Assembly: GCA_040752395.1 (NCBI GenBank)
Contig: JBFMHD010000122.1
Coordinates: 1 to 8,321, forward strand
Direction of reading: 5' to 3'
Source of the DNA: JBFMHD01 sp040752395 [NCBI: Candidatus Hydrogenedentota bacterium]
Lineage (GTDB): Bacteria > JBFMHD01
Length of the DNA stretch: 8,321 bases
Shown here: in pieces, positions 1 through 7,183 of the stretch
Position numbering within the stretch: the first letter of the stretch is position 1
Layout of the letters: each line of letters begins with the position of its first letter
Position numbers and translations under genes: made by a program
Notes under the pieces: model-generated
Told to the model about the DNA's origin: nothing
Seen by the model: only the letters and a program-made list of their open reading frames with translations
The model's database searches: none

Positions 1-978
1 TTGTGGATTCTTTATTTTGGAGCGGTTATAGGTTTTGATGAATATCTTTATAATATATTTTTAGTACCATTTAAACACAGGACAGTTTATGAATATTCTT
101 TTTTATTTCACATTAAACTCGGGGTCGAACATTTAGTTGGTTTTATATCAAATCTAAATTTAGCGGAGATCTATGGTTTTTTTAGATGGACAGGGAACTT
201 TATAATTTTCTTTGTGATAAATATGTTTGTTTCTATTTTTATATCATATAATCTTTTGAAGAAAAAAACATATAATCCAGTTGATTTAAAGCTCTCTGTT
301 TTATCAATAATCGGCATTTTAATGTGTTATCCTGTTGAATCCTACTGGATTTTAATATCGAAATATATTGTTTTTATTTTAGTATTTTCTTATTTTTTTG
401 ATAAAATTTTATTAAAAAGCAGATTTATTTTTATTTTAATCATATGTTTTGCATTATTTTATTCTGTGCCGCTTATATCTTCGCAGTTTATTAAAATTTG
501 CAGGGGTGTTTATTCTGATTATAAGATAGTAAATGAACGAGCTGATTTTAAACTGCCGCCTCAAAAAGCAGATGAACTAAAAAAGAGCATTGCTATTATA
601 AATAAAACCGTTAGTAATAAAAAATATTATGTGGTTGATAGCTTTACAGATATGGAGATGCTATATAATTTGACGTATTACAATCACAAAAATTATTATA
701 TTTTTTTAAGAAGGGATTGTTTGACACCACAAGCGATATCTGATTTAATAAATAGATTAAAAGATTACTTATTTATAATTATTAATCAGAAAGATTATGA
801 TCTATATGTGAGTAAAGATAAAGATTATCTTTCTGGTGGTCCATATTTAAGAACTATATCTGAAGAATTAATGAATTATATCGTTAATAATTACTTAATT
901 ATAGATCAATATAATAGGCCCGAGGAGTTAAAAGATCCATTTATTACTGATTTTTATATATTGAAGAGGAGATTATGA
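1..978 (+). CDS. Polytopic membrane protein, C-terminal part (GT-C type glycosyltransferase-like), 5' end outside window
   Basis: The frame is open from base 1, so the real start probably lies upstream and the first codon (TTG) is not a credible start. About 325 residues are visible. Hydrophobic stretches near residues 65-86, 97-115, 119-137 and 141-160 look like membrane helices, and the first ~20 residues may be the end of another. From about residue 165 on the protein is hydrophilic and rich in Lys, Asp and Tyr, consistent with a soluble C-terminal domain. This layout resembles lipid-linked-sugar glycosyltransferases of the GT-C/PMT type found in polysaccharide loci, but the N-terminal loop with the catalytic acidic residues is not in view, so the family is inferred. 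An O-antigen polymerase or other membrane protein is possible. Its stop overlaps the next start (ATGA at 975-978), suggesting translational coupling. Its base composition is poorer in G+C than the genes on the right. Confidence 0.6.
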   Translation: MWILYFGAVIGFDEYLYNIFLVPFKHRTVYEYSFLFHIKLGVEHLVGFISNLNLAEIYGFFRWTGNFIIFFVINMFVSIFISYNLLKKKTYNPVDLKLSVLSIIGILMCYPVESYWILISKYIVFILVFSYFFDKILLKSRFIFILIICFALFYSVPLISSQFIKICRGVYSDYKIVNERADFKLPPQKADELKKSIAIINKTVSNKKYYVVDSFTDMEMLYNLTYYNHKNYYIFLRRDCLTPQAISDLINRLKDYLFIIINQKDYDLYVSKDKDYLSGGPYLRTISEELMNYIVNNYLIIDQYNRPEELKDPFITDFYILKRRL

Positions 979-1478
979 AGTATTGTATAATAAAAGAAGA
1001 TGTGAAATTAGGGAAGAATGTTAAAGTTTTTTCGTTTGTAAATTTATATGGCTGTGAGATTGGGGACGGAACAAAAATCGGAGCGTTTGTAGAGATACAA
1101 AAGAATGCCAAAGTAGGTAAAAATTGTAAAATATCTTCCCATACCTTTATATGTGAAGGAGTAACCATCGAAGATAATGTTTTTATAGGTCATAATGTTG
1201 TTTTTATAAATGACAAATATCCTAAAGCCACTAATGCCAATGGTGAAATGTTAACAGATAAAGATTGGAAATGTATCCCTACTTTAGTAAAAAAAGGTGC
1301 TTCTATCGGTTCAGGAGCGATAATAATGTGTGGTGTAACTATTGGTTCTAATTCTATAGTTGGTGCTGGTGCTGTTGTTACTAAGGATGTTCCAGCAGGG
1401 GGGGTTGTTACAGGGGTACCAGCCAGGCTGATAAAGAGAAGTCACTTACTTACCGGTGGAAGAAGAAGAGTGGGATGA
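975..1478 (+). CDS. Left-handed beta-helix sugar N-acyltransferase (WbpD/FdtC-like)
   Basis: This 167-residue protein is built of hexapeptide repeats ([LIV]-G-x-x-x-x pattern) from about residue 5 to 135, with repeated turns such as IGDGTKIG, VGKNCKI, IEDNVFIG, IGSGAII and IGSNSIVG. A loop at about 77-101 (NDKYPKATN...DKDW) interrupts the helix, as in acetyltransferases acting on nucleotide-linked 3-amino or 4-amino sugars. The family transfers an acyl group, usually acetyl from acetyl-CoA, to the sugar amine in the cytoplasm and works as a trimer. The exact sugar cannot be told. A GAGGAGA ribosome-binding site (966-972) precedes the ATG. The gene overlaps both neighbours by four bases (ATGA). 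In such cassettes the acyltransferase usually sits beside its partner aminotransferase. Here that next gene is a deleted remnant. The C-terminal tail after residue 150, rich in Arg and Gly, is longer than typical. A run of seven G lies at codons 142-144. Confidence 0.88.
   Translation: MKYCIIKEDVKLGKNVKVFSFVNLYGCEIGDGTKIGAFVEIQKNAKVGKNCKISSHTFICEGVTIEDNVFIGHNVVFINDKYPKATNANGEMLTDKDWKCIPTLVKKGASIGSGAIIMCGVTIGSNSIVGAGAVVTKDVPAGGVVTGVPARLIKRSHLLTGGRRRVG
1398..1404 (+). repeat. G7 homopolymer inside the acyltransferase gene
   Basis: Seven consecutive G residues encode part of the Ala-Gly-Gly-Val segment near residues 141-145 of the acyltransferase. This is the longest G run I saw in this AT-rich window. 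Such tracts are prone to slippage, and a one-base change would destroy the last ~25 residues. In the sequence as given the gene is in frame. Confidence 0.75.
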
Positions 1479-1663
1479 GCAAGATTAAATTTATTGATTT
1501 AAATAAACAATATTTATTACTTAGAGACGAAATAATAGACAAGATCGACGTGGTATGTAGAAAATCAGCTTTTTGTTTAGGAGAATACGTTGAAGAGTTC
1601 GAAAGAAATGAAGAAGATGTAGTAACTGTTACAAATACAATAAAAAAATATTTAGAGGGATAA
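1475..1663 (+). pseudogene. Internally deleted DegT/DnrJ/EryC1 aminotransferase remnant (62 residues)
   Basis: Residues 1-45 match the N-terminal end of PLP-dependent sugar aminotransferases of the WbpE/FdtB type: an IKFIDLNKQY opening, then a helix and the LGEYVEEFERN segment that normally leads into the 'F...' strand. Residues 46-62 (EEDVVTVTNTIKKYLEG) instead match the extreme C-terminal helix of the same family. About 300-320 residues between them are missing, including the substrate-binding, EDAA and lysine segments, so the product cannot be a working transaminase. The two ends are joined in frame near 1605-1615 in GAA/AGA-rich sequence. The ATG overlaps the preceding stop (ATGA at 1475-1478), and the TAA directly abuts the next ATG, so the deletion has kept translational coupling intact. 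An independently evolved small protein is the less likely reading. Family-typical length is about 360-400 residues. Confidence 0.8.
1654..1660 (+). promoter_or_regulatory. Ribosome-binding site for the epimerase gene
   Basis: AGAGGGA lies just before the TAA-ATG junction at 1661-1666. It sits inside the last codons of the aminotransferase remnant. The deletion that removed most of that gene therefore left the translation signal of its neighbour in place. Confidence 0.55.
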
Positions 1664-2634
1664 ATGAACCTAAAAGATAGTCGTGTTCTTATAACAGGCG
1701 GAGCAGGTTTAGTCGGCTCACACATAGCGGATCTGCTGATAAAAGAAGAGGTTTCAGAGATTGTGATCATCGATAATCTTTCTCGAGGAAGATTAGATAA
1801 CCTTCGAGAGGCATTTAAGAGTGGCAAAATTAATTTTATACAGGGTGATATTAGAGATAAGAGTCTTGTTGAAAAATGTATGAAAGGTATTGATTATGTT
1901 TCGCATCAAGCAGCTATTAGAATTACAAGATGTGCTGAAGAACCACGCGAAAGTTTTGAAGTAATGTGTGAGGGTACCTTAAATGTCATTGAAGCGTGTC
2001 TTAAAGCAGAAATTAAAAAATTAATTCTTGCTTCAAGTGCCTCGGTTTATGGACAGGCAGATTTCTTTCCAACCCCGGAAGGCCATCATCTCCCTATAAT
2101 AATCGCACACTCTACGGCGCTTATAAGTTATTTAATGAACAATTAATGAGAGCATATAATGATATGTATAATTTAAATTATTTAGTTTTAAGATATTTCA
2201 ATGTTTATGGACCAAGAATGGATTTACACGGCGTTTACACCGAGGTAATGGTTAGATGGCTTGATTGCATTGATAGGGGTACACCTCCTGTAATATTTGT
2301 GGATGGTAAACAAACAATGGATTTTATTTATGTAGAGGATGTAGCATTTGCCAATATTTTGGCTTTGAAAAGTGATATTAGAGAAGACGTATTTAATATT
2401 GGTTCCGGTAGTGAAACCAGTTTAATTGAGCTCCTTAATATGATATTAAGACTTACAGGCTCTTCTCTTAAAATAGAATTTAGAGAGGAAAGAAAGATAA
2501 ATCCAGTTCGTCGCCGACTTTCCAATACCGAAAAAGCAGAAAAAATGTTAAAATTTAAACCTCGCTTTACGCTTGAAGAGGGATTAAAAAAACTTATTGA
2601 ATGGAGAAATAAAAATTTAGCGGTTGATTTATAA
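1664..2634 (+). pseudogene. NAD-dependent sugar epimerase/dehydratase, frameshifted near 2090
   Basis: This is an extended short-chain dehydrogenase of the GalE/WbpP-like group acting on a nucleotide sugar. The first part (1664-2089) has the Rossmann G12xxG15xxG18 motif, GDIRD at 61-65, HQAA at 81-84 and the SSASVYG strand at 124-130. The frame then runs off to a stop at 2144-2146. The matching continuation is one frame over from 2092: PYNNRTLYGAYK, holding the YxxxK catalytic pair (Tyr codon 2113, Lys codon 2125), then RYFNVYGPRMD and the C-terminal substrate domain to 2634. Joined, the protein would be about 322-323 residues, a normal length. As written, neither half has a complete active site: the first lacks YxxxK, and an ATG at 2146 would begin after it. 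The cause is two extra bases (CT at 2090-2091) or loss of one C in the C run at 2092-2094. It directly precedes an aminotransferase, with which it probably shared a pathway. The exact sugar is unknown. Confidence 0.88.
2087..2097 (+). other. Frameshift site in the epimerase gene
   Basis: Upstream reading CAT CAT (2084-2089) and downstream reading CCC TAT AAT AAT (2092 onward) are both family-like, but they are offset. The family often has His-His-Pro-Tyr-Asn-Asn here, which would fit a two-base insertion (CT). A Leu-Pro version would fit loss of one C. No slippery heptamer is visible. Confidence 0.8.
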
Positions 2635-2641
2635 AATTATT

Positions 2642-3775
2642 ATGAAGAATATTCCAATTATTAAACCATTTTTTAACAAGAAAGAGGAAACCAGCGTATG
2701 CCGAGTGCTTCGTTCCGGCTGGGTAACTCAGGGGACTAAGGTGGCTGAATTTGAAAAAAGGTTTTGTGAATTTATAGATGCAAAATATGCGATTGCGGTC
2801 TCCTCTTGTACTACAGCGCTTCATCTCGCACTAATAGTTAATCAAATAGATAGAGATGATGAAGTGATCCTTCCATCGCTTACTTTTATTGCAACTGCCA
2901 ACGTTGTTTTGTATTGCGGTGCCAAACCTGTTTTTGTTGATATAGATTGGCGTACCTTTAATATAGACTCAGACAAAATAGAAAATTCGATCAGTCCTAA
3001 TACTAAAGCTATTATTGTAGTTCATCAGATGGGTCTCCCTGCTGATATGGACAGGATTTATAAAATTGCTGAAAAACATAAGTTAAAAGTTATTGAAGAT
3101 GCTGCTTGCGCTATAGGTTCTAAATACAAAGGCAGATTTATAGGCGCTGATTCCACCCTGGCTTGTTTCTCTTTTCATCCAAGAAAATTATTAACTATGG
3201 GTGAAGGAGGTATGATAACCACTAATAATAAGAAATATGAAAAATATATTAGATTGCTTAGACATCAAGGTATGTCTGTAAGTGATATTAAAAGACATTC
3301 TTCTAATAAAGTTATTTTTGAAAAATATAATATTGTCGGTTATAATTACAGATTAACAGATTTACAAGCAGCGATAGGTATTGAACAGCTTAATAAATTA
3401 CAAGAAATTATTGAAAAAAGAATAAGGCTTGCTCAAAGATATAATGAGAAATTTAAAAATAAAGATTATTTAATTACTCCATTTGTCCCTGAATATGCTT
3501 ATACCAATTATCAATCTTATTGTGTATATATAAAAAGTAAAAAGAATAAAACAAGAAATGGATTGATGAATTATTTAATGAGCAAACATATTTCAACAAG
3601 AAGGGGGATAATGTGCATACATAGAGAAAAACCATATATTGAAATATCGAAAAACTGCAACCTTAAAAATTCTGAATATGCATCGGACAATTCTATTATT
3701 CTTCCTCTTTACCATCAAATGAAAAAAGAAGAGCAGGATTATATAATAAGAAGTATAGAAGAATATTTTGAATAA
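2642..3775 (+). CDS. DegT/DnrJ/EryC1-family PLP-dependent sugar aminotransferase (first)
   Basis: This 377-residue protein has the standard length of nucleotide-sugar aminotransferases, which transfer an amino group (usually from glutamate) to a keto sugar in the cytoplasm. Visible features are SSCTTALHLAL at 54-64 (phosphate-binding loop), EDAACAIGS at 152-160 with the PLP-nitrogen Asp153, and SFHPRKLLTMGEGG at 177-190 with the Schiff-base Lys182. NYRLTDLQAAIGIEQL is the usual dimer-interface segment. STRRGIMCIHREKPY near the C-terminus marks a subfamily often found next to epimerases like the one just upstream. I chose the ATG at 2642, after the epimerase stop. A TTG at 2624 in the same frame would only add six residues and overlap the epimerase. 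No Shine-Dalgarno sequence is obvious. The gene is intact, and the regiochemistry (C3 or C4) and sugar nucleotide cannot be read from sequence alone. Confidence 0.93.
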   Translation: MKNIPIIKPFFNKKEETSVCRVLRSGWVTQGTKVAEFEKRFCEFIDAKYAIAVSSCTTALHLALIVNQIDRDDEVILPSLTFIATANVVLYCGAKPVFVDIDWRTFNIDSDKIENSISPNTKAIIVVHQMGLPADMDRIYKIAEKHKLKVIEDAACAIGSKYKGRFIGADSTLACFSFHPRKLLTMGEGGMITTNNKKYEKYIRLLRHQGMSVSDIKRHSSNKVIFEKYNIVGYNYRLTDLQAAIGIEQLNKLQEIIEKRIRLAQRYNEKFKNKDYLITPFVPEYAYTNYQSYCVYIKSKKNKTRNGLMNYLMSKHISTRRGIMCIHREKPYIEISKNCNLKNSEYASDNSIILPLYHQMKKEEQDYIIRSIEEYFE

Positions 3776-3795
3776 TTATTAAAAATTAATATAAA

Positions 3796-5301
3796 ATGAA
3801 AAATAGAAAAATTAAAAAAGTTTTGCTCTTTGTACCACCAGCATATACCTTCAAAAATTATATAGATATTAATCCACTCCCATCTTTAGGTTTAGCATAT
3901 ATCGCCGCGGTTTTAAGACTCAGGGGGATAGAAGTAAAGATTGTGGATTCTCTACTTAATGGATGGAACAATAGAGAAATTATCACTGAAGAGATAATTA
4001 GAATCGGGTTGCCATTTGAAAAAATTGAAAGAATAATTATCGAAGAAAGTCCCGAGGTTGTCGGTGTTAATTGCTTGTTTACAAAACAGCGAGAAAATGC
4101 CCATAAAATATTTGAGATATCAAAAAAAATTAATAAGGATATTATTAATATAGCGGGTGGCCCGCATCCTTCAGCGATGCCGGAACTCGTGCTATCAGAC
4201 CCTAATCTCGATTGGGTTGTGATTGGTGAAGGTGAACAGACGCTTTTTGATATAGTTGATACTATTGAAGGGAAGAAAGATTTCTCGATATTAGATGGTG
4301 TGGGTTTTCGGCATAATGGAGATATAAAAATAATCCCCAAAACAAGATATATTACTGATCTCGATTCTTTGCCGTTCCCTGCAAGAGAGTTATTGAATAT
4401 GAAAGATTATTTTGGTTTAAAGTCATCTCACGGCACAAGAGAGCGAGAGAGATTTTCTCCGATTATAACCTCCCGCGGTTGTCCCGCTAAATGTACTTTC
4501 TGTTCCGCACATAAAGTATGGGGACACAAATATCGTGTTCGTTCTCCTGAAAATGTTATTTTAGAAATGAGAGAATTAAAAGAAAAATACGATATCGAAG
4601 AAATTATGTTTGAAGATGATAATTTTAATCTTGATGTTAAAAGAGCAAACAAAATTTTGGATATGATGATACAGGAAAAATTCAATTTTATATGGAATAC
4701 TCCCAATGGCTTCTCTGCATGGACAGTAACAGAAGATTTTCTTTTTAAAATGAAAGAGAGTGGGTGCTCGAGAGTTAGCTTCGCTATCGAATCCGGCAAC
4801 CAGTTTGTTTTAGATAATATTATTAAAAAGCCGATTAGACTTGAAAAAATTAAAAACCTGATAAAATACGCTAAGAAAATCAAATTAAAGGTGGGTATAT
4901 TTTTGATTGTTGGTATGCCAGGGGAAACCAAAGAACAGATCTGGGATACATTCAAACTTGCAGAAGAACTTGAGATCTATGAACCTTTTATATCAGTAGC
5001 TGCTCCATATCCCGGCTCTGAAATATATGAGATATGTAAAGAAAAAAAATATTTTTCAAAGAATTATTCTCTTGATAATTTATATATCAGGGGGTTCCCT
5101 ATTACAACTGAAGAATGGACAGATGAGGAATTAAAGAAAATTTTACAGGATGGCAAGACTTATTTATATTTTTCTTTTTTAAAAAACAAACCATTTAAGT
5201 TTCTTCAGTGGTTTGTTCCGAGATTTATGGAATACCCCATACCAATACTAAAAAGAATAACGAGTTATTTTATTGAAAAATTGCAAAAGTTAATATTATG
5301 A
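3796..5301 (+). CDS. B12-binding-domain radical SAM protein
   Basis: This 501-residue protein has two domains. Residues ~6-155 resemble the cobalamin-binding fold of BchE-like proteins: a hydrophobic first strand ending VPPAY, LGLAYIAAVLRLRG at 31-44, GGPHPSAMPE at 121-130 and VIGEGEQTL at 142-150. I see no DxHxxG motif, as is usual in this class, so B12 binding is inferred from the fold. Residues ~222-430 form the radical SAM core: the CxxxCxxC iron-sulfur motif is Cys229, Cys233, Cys236, followed by FEDDNF (272-277), IESGN (331-335) and GMPGE (373-377). The C-terminal ~70 residues contain WF/YF-rich helices. Known members do C-methylation, ring formation or other radical chemistry on varied substrates. 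The substrate here is not identifiable. It lies between two sugar aminotransferases, separated by a 20-base all-A/T gap upstream and overlapping the next gene by ATGA, which suggests sugar modification. Confidence 0.9.
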   Translation: MKNRKIKKVLLFVPPAYTFKNYIDINPLPSLGLAYIAAVLRLRGIEVKIVDSLLNGWNNREIITEEIIRIGLPFEKIERIIIEESPEVVGVNCLFTKQRENAHKIFEISKKINKDIINIAGGPHPSAMPELVLSDPNLDWVVIGEGEQTLFDIVDTIEGKKDFSILDGVGFRHNGDIKIIPKTRYITDLDSLPFPARELLNMKDYFGLKSSHGTRERERFSPIITSRGCPAKCTFCSAHKVWGHKYRVRSPENVILEMRELKEKYDIEEIMFEDDNFNLDVKRANKILDMMIQEKFNFIWNTPNGFSAWTVTEDFLFKMKESGCSRVSFAIESGNQFVLDNIIKKPIRLEKIKNLIKYAKKIKLKVGIFLIVGMPGETKEQIWDTFKLAEELEIYEPFISVAAPYPGSEIYEICKEKKYFSKNYSLDNLYIRGFPITTEEWTDEELKKILQDGKTYLYFSFLKNKPFKFLQWFVPRFMEYPIPILKRITSYFIEKLQKLIL

Positions 5302-6419
5302 AAAAGATCAGGTTATCGAAATCTGTTGTAGGTATTAGAGAAAAAAAGGCTCTTTCTAAAGTTATAGATCATAGCTATTTAGGTATGGGTGATTTTGTTA
5401 AAGAGTTTGAGGAGAAATTAAAAGTATACCTGAAGCGAGAAGTGGTATGTGTAAATTCAGGTACCGCAGCTTTACATCTTGCATTAATGGCATTAAATCT
5501 TAATCAAGGTGCTGAGGTTCTGGTTCAATCTTTGACCTATGTTGCCACATACCAGGCTATAAAAGCTGCAGGCTATAAACCGGTATCCTGCGAGATAGTG
5601 CCGCAAACTTGTACCATAGATTTAGATGACGCAAAAAGAAAAATAACAGATAAAACAAAGGTGATTCTACCGGTACATTATGCTGGCAGAACTGGTAATT
5701 TGGAGCAAATTTATAATTTTGCAAGAAAGTATAATTTACATGTTGTAGAGGATGCAGCCCATGCCTTTGGAACGATTTATAAAAATAAAAAAATAGGGTC
5801 TTTTGGTGAGATCGTATGTTTTAGTTTTGATGGTATAAAAAATATAACATCTGGTGAGGGCGGCGCTGTTGTGACCTCGGATAACAAGGTATTAGAATAT
5901 GTAAGAGATGCCAGGTTATTAGGTGTTCATAAAGATACGGAGAAAAGATATAATGGAAAAAGGAGCTGGGAATTTGATGTTTTTTTTCAGGGATATAGAT
6001 ATCATATGAGCAACCTCTTCGCTGCTATAGGAATTGTGCAACTTGCAAGATTTGAAAAAGAGTTTAAAATAAAAAGACAGATTCTGGCTAAAAATTATCA
6101 TAAAAGATTAAGCAAGATAAAAGATATTGAGTTATTTCCTGATGACTATGATAGAGTTGTGCCACATATTTTTCCTATAAGAATCTTGAATAATAAAAGA
6201 GATAGATTAAGAGGTGTTCTTGAGAAACATAACATTGAGACCGGTATACATTATTATCCGAATCATTTATTATCTTATTTCAGGAATAAAAATGAAAGAT
6301 TACCAGTAACTGAACGGATTTACAAAGAGTTAATTAGTCTGCCACTACATCCAGAGCTCACTAAACAAGACCAGGATAGAATTATAAAAATCTTAAAAAA
6401 GGAGATAGAACGACTATGA
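5298..6419 (+). CDS. DegT/DnrJ/EryC1-family PLP-dependent sugar aminotransferase (second)
   Basis: This 373-residue aminotransferase is clearly related to, but distinct from, the one at 2642-3775. It has NSGTAALHLALM at 53-64, EDAAHAFGT at 151-159 with the PLP Asp152, and FSFDGIKNITSGEGG at 175-189 with Schiff-base Lys181. That lysine separates it from RfbH-type CDP-sugar 3-dehydrases, which carry His there and use PMP with an iron-sulfur cluster. The segment YRYHMSNLFAAIGIVQL marks the usual dimer interface. It probably aminates a 4-keto (or 3-keto) 6-deoxy sugar. Because it overlaps the cytidylyltransferase gene by ATGA (6416-6419), and that gene overlaps CDP-glucose 4,6-dehydratase, the CDP-linked keto sugar is the nearest candidate substrate; this is inference. 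The start at 5298 overlaps the radical SAM stop. No strong Shine-Dalgarno sequence is seen, so re-initiation by coupling is likely. Confidence 0.93.
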   Translation: MKKIRLSKSVVGIREKKALSKVIDHSYLGMGDFVKEFEEKLKVYLKREVVCVNSGTAALHLALMALNLNQGAEVLVQSLTYVATYQAIKAAGYKPVSCEIVPQTCTIDLDDAKRKITDKTKVILPVHYAGRTGNLEQIYNFARKYNLHVVEDAAHAFGTIYKNKKIGSFGEIVCFSFDGIKNITSGEGGAVVTSDNKVLEYVRDARLLGVHKDTEKRYNGKRSWEFDVFFQGYRYHMSNLFAAIGIVQLARFEKEFKIKRQILAKNYHKRLSKIKDIELFPDDYDRVVPHIFPIRILNNKRDRLRGVLEKHNIETGIHYYPNHLLSYFRNKNERLPVTERIYKELISLPLHPELTKQDQDRIIKILKKEIERL

Positions 6420-7183
6420 AGACGGTAATTTTATGTGGTGGGTTAGGCACAAGATTGCGTGAAGAAACAGAGGTAAAACCAAAACCGATGGTTGAGGTTG
6501 GAGGCAAACCAATTCTCTGGCATATATTGAATATATATTATCATTGGGGATATCGTGAATTCGTTCTTGCGCTCGGTTATAAAGGTGAGATCATAAAAGA
6601 ATATTTTCTGAATTATTATTATTTAGCAAATGATTTTACTATTACACTGAAGAACGGGAAAGCAAAATCAGTAAGACGTAAACATATTGATTGGAAGATT
6701 GATCTTGTCGATACAGGTCTTTCCACGATGACCGGAGGTAGACTATATCGTCTCCGTGACAAATTGCGTAAAAATACATTTATGCTGACGTATGGCGATG
6801 GTGTCGCTGACATTAATATAAAACACTTGCTTGAGTTCCATAAAAAACATAAAAAGATCGCTACTGTAACTGCGGTAAGACCTGTGGCACGGTTTGGCGA
6901 GATTATTGTTGATGATAAACAGGTGATTTCTTTTAAAGAAAAAGCTCAAATTAGAGAAGGATGGATTAACGGAGGTTTTTTTGTATTTGAACCGAAATTT
7001 TTAGAGTACCTTGATGGCGATGAATGTGTTTTAGAGGGTGAGCCGATGGAACGACTGGTAAGCGATGGTCAGTTAATGGCTTTCAAACATAATGGTTTCT
7101 GGCAATGTATGGATACTTATCGTGATAAACAGCTTCTTGAAACTTTATGGAGCAAAGGAGAGGCACCGTGGAAAATCTGGTAA
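6416..7183 (+). CDS. rfbF: Glucose-1-phosphate cytidylyltransferase
   Basis: This enzyme makes CDP-glucose and pyrophosphate from CTP and alpha-D-glucose 1-phosphate, the first step toward CDP-linked 3,6-dideoxy or amino 6-deoxy sugars. The 255-residue length matches RfbF. The N-terminal nucleotide-binding signature GGLGTRLREETEVKPKPM (residues 8-25) is characteristic, with the Arg12-Leu-Arg and Lys23-Pro pair. TYGDGVADI at 125-133 holds the metal-binding Asp128, GWINGGFFVFEP at 182-193 is the sugar-phosphate pocket, and FWQCMDTYRDK at 228-238 is the conserved C-terminal element with Asp233. AAGGAGA at 6399-6405 lies 11 bases before the ATG, in the end of the upstream aminotransferase gene. 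The 3' end overlaps the GTG start of the next gene by 16 bases. Nothing looks damaged. Confidence 0.96.
   Translation: MKTVILCGGLGTRLREETEVKPKPMVEVGGKPILWHILNIYYHWGYREFVLALGYKGEIIKEYFLNYYYLANDFTITLKNGKAKSVRRKHIDWKIDLVDTGLSTMTGGRLYRLRDKLRKNTFMLTYGDGVADINIKHLLEFHKKHKKIATVTAVRPVARFGEIIVDDKQVISFKEKAQIREGWINGGFFVFEPKFLEYLDGDECVLEGEPMERLVSDGQLMAFKHNGFWQCMDTYRDKQLLETLWSKGEAPWKIW
7157..7160 (+). promoter_or_regulatory. Ribosome-binding site that decides the GTG start of rfbG
   Basis: GGAG (within AAAGGAGAGG) lies 7 bases before a GTG at 7168. This supports GTG over the in-frame ATG at 7147, which has no such site and would add seven residues inside rfbF. Confidence 0.7.

Noticed and set aside
1450-1827. 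Reverse-strand open frame across the aminotransferase remnant and the start of the epimerase gene.
   Set aside because: Ser-rich antisense translation with no motif; the + strand shows clear family sequence on both sides.
2084-2100. Programmed ribosomal frameshifting in the epimerase gene.
   Set aside because: No slippery heptamer is present at the CAT CTC CCT stretch and this enzyme family is not known to use it.
2146-2634. Treating the part from ATG 2146 as a separate gene coupled through TAATG.
   Set aside because: Conserved epimerase sequence, including YxxxK, continues in the same frame upstream of that ATG to about 2092, so it is the second half of one broken gene.
2624-2644. TTG at 2624 as the start of the first aminotransferase.
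   Set aside because: The family begins close to the ATG at 2642, and the TTG would overlap the epimerase end without a ribosome-binding site.
3776-3795. Promoter or terminator in the all-A/T gap before the radical SAM gene.
   Set aside because: Only 20 bases long, with no GC-rich stem and no convincing paired -35/-10 boxes; A/T richness alone is not evidence.
3858-4955. Two long open frames on the reverse strand inside the radical SAM gene (3858-4340 and 4428-4955).
   Set aside because: They lie wholly opposite a gene with clear domain motifs, have compositions typical of antisense shadows and show no recognisable family.
7147-7170. ATG at 7147 as the start of rfbG.
   Set aside because: It lacks a ribosome-binding site, whereas GTG 7168 has GGAG at 7 bases; the extra residues do not look like the family N-terminus.
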